A DNA stretch of 14,023 nucleotides from Peptococcaceae bacterium (lineage in GTDB: Bacteria > Bacillota > Peptococcia > Peptococcales > Peptococcaceae), in assembly GCA_900756555.1 (NCBI GenBank), contig CAAEKP010000165.1, forward strand, positions 1 through 14,023, written 5' to 3'. Positions 7,515-14,019 of the stretch are shown here, piece by piece. Every line of letters starts with the position of its first letter. The first letter of the stretch is position 1. The notes under the pieces were generated by a model. The model had not been told where the DNA came from and ran no database searches. It was given only the letters and a program-made list of their open reading frames with translations. A program made the translations under genes and the position numbers.

Positions 7515-8392
7515 GTATCTTAATTGATGAAAATACAAGAGTACTTGTTCAGGGCGTAACAGGGAAAGAGGGCAGCTTCTGGGCAAAACACATGAAAGCC
7601 TACGGCACTCAGGTGGTGGCTGGTGTAACGCCGGGCAAGGAGGGGCAGGATGTAGATGGCATTCCTGTATATCATACTGTAAAACGTGCTATACAGGAAC
7701 ACGATGTAGATGCTACGTTATTGCTGGTGCCACCGCGTTTTGCCTGTGCGTCGATTCATGAAGCGCTGGATGCTGGCATCAAAAAGATAGTGGTAACAGC
7801 GGAGGGCATTCCCTTGCAGGATGCGCTGGAAATCCGCAAAGCGGCGTTGCAGCAGGGGGCTACCATCATCGGCAGTAATTCTACGGGAATGTTGTCTACG
7901 GGAAAATGTATGATGGGTTTCTTTCCGGTATGGCTGGAACGAGTTTATCAGAGGGGCAGCATTGGCGTGATGACCCGCAGTGGTTCGCTGACCAATGAAG
8001 TGACGGCTCAGATTGTAAAAGCTGGTTTCGGCACTACCACTATGGTGGGCGTGGGCGGCGATGCCACCACTTTTACGCGGTTTGCGGAATTGCTTCCATT
8101 ATATGAAGCAGATCCAGAGACAGAGGCAGTCGTTATGATTGGGGAGCTGGGCGGCACCATGGAGGAAGAAGTGGCAGAAGCCATTCAGGCAGGTATCTTT
8201 ACCAAACCACTGATTGCCTCTCTGGGTGGTCGTACCGCACCAAAAGGAACTAAAATGGGTCACGCCGGAGCAATTATCAGCGCGGGCAAAGGCAGTGTGC
8301 AGGATAAAATTGAAGCATTGACAGCTGCTGGTGCTGCAGTGGCAGATCGCCCCAGTGCGGTAGGCACATTATTGCGGGAACGATTAGGATAA
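7511..8392 (+). CDS. ADP-forming acyl-CoA synthetase alpha subunit, divergent SucD homologue
   Basis: This subunit binds CoA and carries the phosphohistidine that transfers phosphate to the acid. The 293 residues match SucD in length. The N-terminal CoA-binding Rossmann domain (GVTGKEGSFWAKHMKAYG, then GVTPGKEG at 38-45) and the C-terminal ligase domain are intact. The catalytic histidine H251 is in KMGHAGAII (248-256), and E212 sits in MIGELGG. Against succinyl-CoA synthetase, the near-invariant GPNCPG reads GSNSTG (121-126) and GIGGDPIPG reads GVGGDATTF (180-188), so the enzyme should be active but probably with altered acid specificity. The ATG at 7511 overlaps the end of the beta gene. 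After its stop the operon is interrupted by about 250 nt of structured sequence before the transporter. Candidate equivalents are SucD, MtkB or SauD. Confidence 0.88.
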   Translation: MSILIDENTRVLVQGVTGKEGSFWAKHMKAYGTQVVAGVTPGKEGQDVDGIPVYHTVKRAIQEHDVDATLLLVPPRFACASIHEALDAGIKKIVVTAEGIPLQDALEIRKAALQQGATIIGSNSTGMLSTGKCMMGFFPVWLERVYQRGSIGVMTRSGSLTNEVTAQIVKAGFGTTTMVGVGGDATTFTRFAELLPLYEADPETEAVVMIGELGGTMEEEVAEAIQAGIFTKPLIASLGGRTAPKGTKMGHAGAIISAGKGSVQDKIEALTAAGAAVADRPSAVGTLLRERLG

Positions 8393-8420
8393 CAGGCATA
8401 ATTATGCTCACACATAGTGC

Positions 8421-8544
8421 AAGAGAATGCTTGTTGCCCCGCCCTCGTGTACCCGACCAGAAGGGCGTCGGGCATCGGACATTTACTTGCCTGTCTGCGC
8501 ATTTGTCCGCTTCAATCTCGACAATGGGCAACAAGGCATCTCTT
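8421..8544. other. Structured intergenic element closed by a long interrupted helix
   Basis: No gene is found between 8393 and 8646. Bases 8421-8439 and 8526-8544 form an 18-bp helix: AAGAG/CTCTT, ATGC/GCAT and TTGTTGCCC/GGGCAACAA, broken only by single bulges at 8426 and 8535. Inside, GCCCT (8441-8445) can pair with AGGGC (8462-8466), and CCCGAC (8452-8457) with GTCGGG (8467-8472). These two stems interleave and are most likely mutually exclusive. CGGACA (8476-8481) pairs with TGTCCG (8504-8509). This looks like a multibranched RNA. I match it to no known riboswitch, and no T run follows, so it is not a terminator. A small mobile inverted-repeat element is the alternative. The strand is not certain. 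Confidence 0.6.
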
Positions 8545-8570
8545 GTGGAAGATTCTTCGGAATATATAAC
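8543..8570 (+). promoter_or_regulatory. Possible promoter of the transporter gene
   Basis: TTGTGG (8543-8548) and TATAAC (8565-8570) are 16 nt apart. The -10 box matches 5 of 6 consensus positions and the -35 box 3 of 6. It would place the structured element upstream of the start and leave the 8583-8623 hairpin in the leader. Confidence 0.35.
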
Positions 8571-8582
8571 AAAAGCAACAGA

Positions 8583-8623
8583 TTGCGCGGGTTCATGACA
8601 TGAACCTCAGCGCTTTCTTGCAA
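8583..8623 (+). other. Leader hairpin just upstream of the transporter ribosome binding site
   Basis: GGGTTCAT (8589-8596) pairs with ATGAACCT (8600-8607) over a 3-base loop. GCGC (8585-8588) with GCGC (8610-8613), or TTGC (8583-8586) with GCAA (8620-8623), can extend the stem. It ends about 10 nt before the GGGGGG ribosome binding site (8634-8639) and has no T run, so it may affect translation or RNA stability. Confidence 0.5.
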
Positions 8624-8646
8624 TAAGCTGGATGGGGGGTATTTAT

Positions 8647-10197
8647 ATGCAGGTTGAACAAGAGAAAAGTAATATGGAAAACGTGGAAGAACCAAAAGTG
8701 ACATCCTGTCTTGGTTGTTTCCAGAAAAAAGAGTATGTTTTTTCTAAAAAGAACGCACTTATTTTTGCTGTTGCTTTGCTGGCAATGATGCTGGTAATTC
8801 TGGCGCCAACACCACCAGATCTGATGAACAACGGGGAACCCATCTCCATGAGCCAGGATGGAAAAACAGTATTTGCAGTGCTGGCCTTTGCTGTAGTGCT
8901 GTGGATGACAGAAGCTATTCCCTTTGCTATCGCTTCTCTGATGATGATTATACTGCTGACCTTCTTTGGTATTTGCACCTTTGACCAGGGCGTAAATATG
9001 GGCTTGGGTAAAGAAGTGATTCTGTTCTTGACAGGCGCTATGGGTATTTCCGCTGCACTGACCAATTCAGGTCTGGCAGAACGCATTATGTTGGTTACCC
9101 TGTCCAAAGTGGGTACCAGCACGCGCAAGATTGTGTTTGCTTTTATGACCATGGGTGTTGTCATTTCCATGTGGGTAACCGATATGGCAGTGGCTGCCAT
9201 GCTGTTGCCGCTGGGGGTCACCATCCTGCAAGCTGCCGGGGCACAGCCGCTGAAAAGTAATTTTGGTCGCGCTTTGATGATCGGGATTGTCTGGGGCTGT
9301 CTGATTGGCGGTATCGCTACACCGGCCGGCTGCGGGCCAAACGTGGTGGCAATCGGCTATCTGAAAGAGTTGGCGGATACTGTTGTAACCTTCCCCCAGT
9401 GGATGATCGTCGGGGTGCCGGCGGCGCTGATGATGCTGCCATTGGGGTATCTGGTGCTGATTACGGTGTTTAAGCCGGAGATTGACCATCTTCCTGTTTC
9501 TCCGGAAGGAATTGTAGAACAGCTGAAATATCGCGGCAAGCTGGATCGCCGGGAAATCAATACACTGATTATCTTCTGCCTCACCGTATTTTTATGGCTG
9601 GCGGGTCCCACTTTGCGCAGCAACTTTGGCTTTGCCTTGTCCGATGCGGGGATTGCCATGCTGGGCTTCCTGCTCTGCTTTGTGCCGGGGCTGAATGTAT
9701 TTGACAAGTGGTCGGATGCGGCAAAAGAGATTGACTGGGGCGGTCTGATGCTTATTGCCGGCGGTCTGTGTGCCGGCAAATTACTGGCGGACACCGGCGC
9801 AGCCCGTTATGTAGCCTGGCTGCTGTTGTCCGGCCTGGGCACCTGGAATCCGGTGATGCGTGTGGCTATGGTAGTAGTTGCTGTGGAACTGATGAAAATT
9901 TTCTTCTCCAGCAACAGTGTAACCGGGGCCATCGTGCTGCCGTTGATTATTGCGCTGGCGCAGGATTTGAATATGCCGGCCTGGGCCATTGCCGGGCCAG
10001 CTGCCATCGCTACCTCTATGGCATACATCATGGTAACCTCCAGCCCAACCAATGTAATTCCATATTCATCCGGCTTTTTCTCCATCAAAGATTTTGCAAA
10101 AGTGGGGATTGTGATGACTCTGATTGGTATTGCCTGCGTAACCTTATCTGTAGCTGTATTTGGGAATTTTAACGGCATGAATATCTGGTCTGTATAG
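8647..10197 (+). CDS. DASS/SLC13-family anion transporter with altered first SNT motif
   Basis: It is a multi-pass inner-membrane secondary transporter of the divalent anion:Na+ symporter family, whose members move succinate, malate, citrate or sulfate. The 516 residues have a cytoplasmic N-terminal tail with a CLGC motif (21-24), then about eleven hydrophobic segments in the two inverted repeats of this fold. The WMTEAIPFAIASL segment (86-98) is typical. In repeat 1 the Ser-Asn-Thr substrate/sodium motif reads VTD (177-179, in MWVTDMAVAAMLLPL), paired with TPAGCGPN (225-232). Repeat 2 has SNS (422-424) and SPTNVIP (466-472). I start at the ATG at 8647 because GGGGGG (8634-8639) lies 7 nt upstream; the ATG at 8632 would run through that site. 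It follows the CoA ligase genes and is closed by a terminator, so it probably imports (or exports) the acid they act on. Ion coupling is not known. Confidence 0.9.
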   Translation: MQVEQEKSNMENVEEPKVTSCLGCFQKKEYVFSKKNALIFAVALLAMMLVILAPTPPDLMNNGEPISMSQDGKTVFAVLAFAVVLWMTEAIPFAIASLMMIILLTFFGICTFDQGVNMGLGKEVILFLTGAMGISAALTNSGLAERIMLVTLSKVGTSTRKIVFAFMTMGVVISMWVTDMAVAAMLLPLGVTILQAAGAQPLKSNFGRALMIGIVWGCLIGGIATPAGCGPNVVAIGYLKELADTVVTFPQWMIVGVPAALMMLPLGYLVLITVFKPEIDHLPVSPEGIVEQLKYRGKLDRREINTLIIFCLTVFLWLAGPTLRSNFGFALSDAGIAMLGFLLCFVPGLNVFDKWSDAAKEIDWGGLMLIAGGLCAGKLLADTGAARYVAWLLLSGLGTWNPVMRVAMVVVAVELMKIFFSSNSVTGAIVLPLIIALAQDLNMPAWAIAGPAAIATSMAYIMVTSSPTNVIPYSSGFFSIKDFAKVGIVMTLIGIACVTLSVAVFGNFNGMNIWSV

Positions 10198-10207
10198 CTG
10201 TTTTGTG

Positions 10208-10247
10208 AAAAGGGCTGCTGCATTTCTTTTTATGTGGCAGTCCTTTT
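10208..10247 (+). terminator. Intrinsic terminator after the transporter gene
   Basis: Sixteen consecutive pairs (10208-10223 with 10232-10247, three of them G-U) enclose an 8-nt loop; the stem ends in TTTT. It lies 11 nt past the stop and separates the acid module from the hydrogenase operon. Confidence 0.88.
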
Positions 10248-10346
10248 ACTGTGTTCGTGATAATTGTTGCGAAGAACAAAATTTATAAGGCAACAAAGTT
10301 TTATAGAGAAATCACCAAAAATCTGTAAAAATCCTATATTTTAAGG

Positions 10347-10397
10347 TTTACAAAGATATGTTTTTTCGTTAAACTTTACACAGGTATATTATTTTGT
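10347..10397 (+). promoter_or_regulatory. Promoter region of the hydrogenase operon with a 28-bp-spaced direct repeat
   Basis: TTTACA (10347-10352) and TAAACT (10370-10375) are 17 nt apart and form the best sigma-70-like pair, with a start near 10382. A 23-bp sequence starting with TTTACA at 10347 recurs at 10375 with 18 of 23 bases identical. The repeat covers the promoter and could bind a regulator. The rest of the 222-nt gap (10198-10419) is AT-rich and holds only the upstream terminator and a short inverted repeat TTGTTGC/GCAACAA (10264-10296). Confidence 0.45.
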
Positions 10398-10419
10398 TTT
10401 AGGAGGTAGATGAAAAATT

Positions 10420-12255
10420 ATGAGCAGAATGAAATTAGAAACGCCAAAAAAGTCACAGCAGGCAGTCGATGCACTGTATCAGGTGTTGGCTGGGCGACTG
10501 GTTGCTAATCCAACAGGGTTGTGCCCGGTAGACACCTGCCTGTCTTTTGTGCGTTTGTGTCATAGTCAGAGCTGCGGCAAATGTGTGCCTTGCCGTGTAG
10601 GGCTGGGGCAGCTGGCGCAGCTGCTGGAAACTGTGCTGGATGGCGAAGCCACTATGGAAACGCTGAAACTGATTGAAAAAACAGCGGAGAGTATTTATCT
10701 CACCGCTGATTGTGCCATCGGTTATGAAGCGGCCCGTATGGTGCAGAAAGGGGTAACTGACTTCCGTGACGATTATGAAGCACATATCAAAGAAAATCGC
10801 TGTCTGGGCAATCTGGAACAGACGGTGCCTTGTATGTCTTTCTGCCCGTCCAATGTGGATATCCCCGGCTATATCGCTCTGGTGGCGGATGGCCGTTATG
10901 ACGATGCGGTACAGCTGATTCGCAAGGACAATCCGTTCCCAACAGCCTGTGCATTTGTGTGTGAACATCCTTGTGAAAATAATTGCCGCCGCAATATGGT
11001 GGACGATGCCATCAATATCCGTGCGCTAAAACGCTACGCAGTGGATCACGGCGGTCATGTGCCTGCTCCGGCGGCACAGCCAGCCACCGGCAAACAGATT
11101 GCTGTCATTGGCGGCGGCCCGAGCGGGATGACTGCGGCGTATTATTTACAGCTGATGGGGCATCAGGTGACTGTCTATGAACGGTTGGAATTTCTGGGCG
11201 GTATGCTGCGCTATGGGATTCCAAGCTATCGTCTGCCGCGGGAACGGCTGGACGAAGATTTAGAGCATATTCTGAATACCGGTGTACAGGTGAAATATGG
11301 CGTTAATGTTGGTACCGATGTAACCCTGGAAGCATTGCGGGAGCAGTACGATGCCGTATATCTGTCCATCGGTGCCCATACCGATAAGAAACTGCGCATT
11401 GACGGCGAAGATGCAGATGGGGTCATGTCTGCGGTGGAAATGCTGCGTCGTATTGGTGAAAATAATCCGCCTGACTTTACCGGCAAACGGGTTGTGATTG
11501 TGGGCGGCGGCAATGTGGCTATGGATGCGGCCCGCTCCTCGGTGCGTCTGGGCGCGGAAAAAGTGTCCATTGCCTATCGCCGCAGAAAGAAAGACATGAC
11601 TGCGCTGGCAGAAGAAGTGGAAGGCGCTGTTGCAGAAGGTTGTGAAGTGCTGGAACTGTATGCGCCGGATCATGTAAAAGTGGATGAAAACGGGCACTGC
11701 ACGGCGCTGTGTCTGCGCCCGCAGATGGTAGGAGCCATCGACCGCTCTGGCCGCCCGTCTCCGGTGGACGCACCAGAAGCGCAGGTGGAACTGGCTTGTG
11801 ATATTGTGGTGGTTGCCATTGGGCAGAACATTCAGTCCGAATACTTTGCTGAAAAAGGCATTCCTGTAAATCGCGGCACCATCACTGCCAATGAAGAAGG
11901 GGCAATCAGTAAGGTAGATGGTCTGTTTGCCGGCGGTGACTGTGTCAGCGGGCCAGCTACTGTAATTCGCTCCATCGCTGCCGGAAAAGTGGCTGCGGCC
12001 AACATCGACAGCTATCTGGGCTATCATCATGTGTTGGATTTTGGCGTAACCGTGCCGGAACCACATTTTATTGACCGTACTCCATGTGGTCGCTGCAACA
12101 CCAAAGAACGGGAAGCCTGTGACCGCAGACAGGATTTCAATATGATTGAGTACAGCTTGTCAGCAGCAGAAGCCAAACAGGAGGCGCTGCGCTGCCTGCG
12201 TTGCGATAAATTCGGGCTGGGTGCCTTAAAAGGAGGTCGGGTTGACCAATGGTAA
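10420..12255 (+). CDS. GltD/NfnB-like FAD-NAD(P) oxidoreductase with N-terminal NuoF-type 4Fe-4S domain (hydrogenase partner)
   Basis: It probably passes electrons between NAD(P)H and the hydrogenase encoded next. The 611 residues hold a NuoF C-terminal-type iron-sulfur domain (about 35-125; SCGKCVPCR gives C52, C55, C58, with C98 as fourth ligand). A GltD/dihydropyrimidine-dehydrogenase-type iron-sulfur helical domain follows (about 126-210; C128, C138, C142, C177, C181, C185, C189). Next are an FAD site GGGPSG (231-236), an NAD(P) site VGGGNVAMDAA (361-371) followed by the arginine cluster YRRRKKDM (386-393), which suggests NADPH, and the closing FAD motif FAGGDC (503-508). The C-terminus adds CGRC (556-559) and RCLRC (591-595), possibly another cluster. 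AGGAGG (10401-10406) is 13 nt before the ATG, longer than usual. No FMN-binding NuoF domain is present. A plain glutamate synthase small subunit is unlikely because no gltB is adjacent. Confidence 0.88.
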   Translation: MSRMKLETPKKSQQAVDALYQVLAGRLVANPTGLCPVDTCLSFVRLCHSQSCGKCVPCRVGLGQLAQLLETVLDGEATMETLKLIEKTAESIYLTADCAIGYEAARMVQKGVTDFRDDYEAHIKENRCLGNLEQTVPCMSFCPSNVDIPGYIALVADGRYDDAVQLIRKDNPFPTACAFVCEHPCENNCRRNMVDDAINIRALKRYAVDHGGHVPAPAAQPATGKQIAVIGGGPSGMTAAYYLQLMGHQVTVYERLEFLGGMLRYGIPSYRLPRERLDEDLEHILNTGVQVKYGVNVGTDVTLEALREQYDAVYLSIGAHTDKKLRIDGEDADGVMSAVEMLRRIGENNPPDFTGKRVVIVGGGNVAMDAARSSVRLGAEKVSIAYRRRKKDMTALAEEVEGAVAEGCEVLELYAPDHVKVDENGHCTALCLRPQMVGAIDRSGRPSPVDAPEAQVELACDIVVVAIGQNIQSEYFAEKGIPVNRGTITANEEGAISKVDGLFAGGDCVSGPATVIRSIAAGKVAAANIDSYLGYHHVLDFGVTVPEPHFIDRTPCGRCNTKEREACDRRQDFNMIEYSLSAAEAKQEALRCLRCDKFGLGALKGGRVDQW

Positions 12256-13970
12256 ACATTACAATTGACGGAAAACAGATGGCGGTAGAAGAAAATCTGA
12301 CCATCCTGCAGGCTGCCAGAAAAGCTGGTATCCTGATTCCAACTTTATGTTATCTGGAAGGATTAAATGAAATTGGCGCCTGCCGGTTATGCGTGGTGGA
12401 AGTGGAAGGTATGAACCGTCTGGTATCCTCCTGCAACACCAAAGTGCAGGAAGGCATGGTTGTGGCTACCAATACAGAAAAAGTGCGCACAGCCAGAAAA
12501 ATTAATACAGAGCTGATTTTATCCCAGCATGATTGCCGCTGTGCCAACTGCGCCCGCAGTGGTAACTGTGTATTACAGAAAATTGCCAATGATTTAGGCA
12601 TTTTGGAAATCTCTTATCCAAAGAAAGTGAAAAACGTACAATGGCCGCAGGATTTTCCCTTAATTCGTGACGAGGCGCGCTGTGTAAAATGTATGCGCTG
12701 CATTCAGGTGTGTAACAAAGTGCAGGGTGTTAGTGTCTGGGATGTGGTAAACACTGGCGGACGCACCACTGTGGCAGTGTCCGGCAACCGCAAAATTCAA
12801 ACGGCGGACTGCGTGCTGTGCGGTCAGTGCATCACTCATTGTCCGGTTGGCGCATTGCGGGCCAGAGATGACAGCGAGAAAGTATTTTCCGCGCTGGCTG
12901 ATCCGGAAAAAATCACCGTGGTGCAGGTGGCGCCTGCTGTGCGCTCTGCATGGGGTGAAACATTGGGCTTAACCGATGAACAGGCTACTGAAAAACGGAT
13001 GGCGGCTGCGCTGCGCAAATTGGGCTTTGACTATGTGTTTGACACCAACTTCAGCGCTGACCTGACCATCATGGAAGAAGGCTCTGAGCTGGTAAAAATG
13101 CTGGGCGAAAAAGATCGGCATCAATTCCCGCTGTTCACCTCCTGCTGTCCGGGCTGGGTACGTTTCATGAAAACGCAGTATCCGGACATGGTGGGGCAGT
13201 TATCCACTGCCAAATCCCCGCAGCAGATGTTTGGTGCAGTTGCAAAGAGTTACTATGCAGAACTGCTGGGTGTGGACGCGTCTAAGATTTACTGTGTATC
13301 TATCATGCCTTGTGTGGCAAAAAAATATGAATGCGGTGTGGATGAAGTGAATGACGCCGGCGCTGGTGCTGATGTAGATGTATCCTTAACTACCCGTGAA
13401 ATGGCGCGTATGATAAAAGCGGCTAACATTGATGTCCAGCAGCTGGCAGAAGAAGAGTTTGACCAGCCGTTAGGCACAGGCACTGGCGCGGCTGTTATCT
13501 TTGGCGCCACCGGCGGTGTTATGGAAGCTGCGCTGCGTTCCGCTTATTATCTTGTAACCGGGGAAAATCCACCAGCAGAAGCATTCACCGCAGTGCGCGG
13601 CGGTGCAGACTGGCGGGAAGCGGATTTTGATGTAAAAGGCACAACTGTAAAAACAGCAGTAGCCAGCGGTTTGGCGAATGCACGCAAATTAATTGAAGCG
13701 GTGCGCAGCGGTGAAGCGCACTACGATTTTGTAGAAATCATGGCTTGTCCGGGCGGCTGTGCAGGCGGCGGCGGTCAGCCAATCCACGAAGGCTGTGAAT
13801 ATTACGGCAGCCGTGGTCAGAAGCTGTATGCTTTGGATGAGGCCAATCAGCTGCGATTCTCCCATGAAAATCCGGCAGTCTTGGATTTGTACAAAAATTA
13901 TCTGGGCACTCCATTATCGGAAAAGGCGCATCATTTACTGCATACTGACCAAAAACAGTGGAAACTGTAA
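12249..13970 (+). CDS. hydA: [FeFe]-hydrogenase catalytic subunit, CpI-like (M3 domain layout)
   Basis: It catalyses reversible H2 formation from protons and electrons, probably in the cytoplasm. The 573 residues match Clostridium pasteurianum CpI (574) almost ligand for ligand. A 2Fe-2S domain has C34, C45, C48 and C62. The His-ligated 4Fe-4S site has H94, C98, C101 and C107. Two 4Fe-4S clusters use CVKCMRCIQVC (145-155) and CVLCGQCITHCP (188-199). The H-cluster motifs are TSCCPGW (297-303; proton-relay C299, ligand C300), MPCVAKKYE (353-361; C355) and EIMACPGGCAGGGGQP (496-511; C500 and C504). All known essential residues are present, so it should be active once the HydEFG maturases, not in this window, have acted. 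Its start overlaps the preceding flavoprotein gene by 7 nt, with AGGAGG (12231-12236) 12 nt upstream, so the two proteins are probably made together as one complex. A terminator follows. Confidence 0.96.
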   Translation: MVNITIDGKQMAVEENLTILQAARKAGILIPTLCYLEGLNEIGACRLCVVEVEGMNRLVSSCNTKVQEGMVVATNTEKVRTARKINTELILSQHDCRCANCARSGNCVLQKIANDLGILEISYPKKVKNVQWPQDFPLIRDEARCVKCMRCIQVCNKVQGVSVWDVVNTGGRTTVAVSGNRKIQTADCVLCGQCITHCPVGALRARDDSEKVFSALADPEKITVVQVAPAVRSAWGETLGLTDEQATEKRMAAALRKLGFDYVFDTNFSADLTIMEEGSELVKMLGEKDRHQFPLFTSCCPGWVRFMKTQYPDMVGQLSTAKSPQQMFGAVAKSYYAELLGVDASKIYCVSIMPCVAKKYECGVDEVNDAGAGADVDVSLTTREMARMIKAANIDVQQLAEEEFDQPLGTGTGAAVIFGATGGVMEAALRSAYYLVTGENPPAEAFTAVRGGADWREADFDVKGTTVKTAVASGLANARKLIEAVRSGEAHYDFVEIMACPGGCAGGGGQPIHEGCEYYGSRGQKLYALDEANQLRFSHENPAVLDLYKNYLGTPLSEKAHHLLHTDQKQWKL

Positions 13971-13985
13971 AATAAAATTGTGACG

Positions 13986-14019
13986 ATAGGTGTATACGTG
14001 TGTATGCACCTATTTTTTT
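13986..14019 (+). terminator. Intrinsic terminator of the hydrogenase operon
   Basis: A 12-bp stem (13986-13997 with 14002-14013, one G-U) with a GTGT loop is followed by a run of seven T residues (14013-14019), the first of which closes the stem. It lies 15 nt past the hydA stop. Confidence 0.92.

Noticed and set aside
4944..8392. Assignment to the C. kluyveri succinate to 4-hydroxybutyrate pathway
   Set aside because: No 4-hydroxybutyrate dehydrogenase, CoA-transferase or dehydratase gene is nearby, and the catalytic motif TSCSSDN differs from the succinate-semialdehyde enzyme as I recall it; not excluded, only not supported.
8421..8544. Reading the long inverted repeat as the ends of a miniature transposable element
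   Set aside because: The 19-base ends would fit, but no clear target-site duplication flanks them (only GTG is shared) and only one copy is in the window; kept as the alternative to an RNA structure.
8421..8544. Intrinsic terminator after the CoA ligase alpha gene
   Set aside because: The closing helix is followed by GTGGAAG, not a T run, and the enclosed region is far too large for a terminator loop.
10410..10508. A 32-codon upstream reading frame starting 10 nt before the flavoprotein ATG, in another frame
   Set aside because: Its ATG is only 3 nt from the AGGAGG, too close for efficient initiation, and the peptide shows no recognisable feature; it overlaps the real coding sequence.
11260..12066. 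A 268-codon minus-strand open frame opposite the flavoprotein gene
   Set aside because: It is a shadow of a conserved coding sequence; the composition is rich in His, Gln and Phe with no motif or ribosome binding site support.
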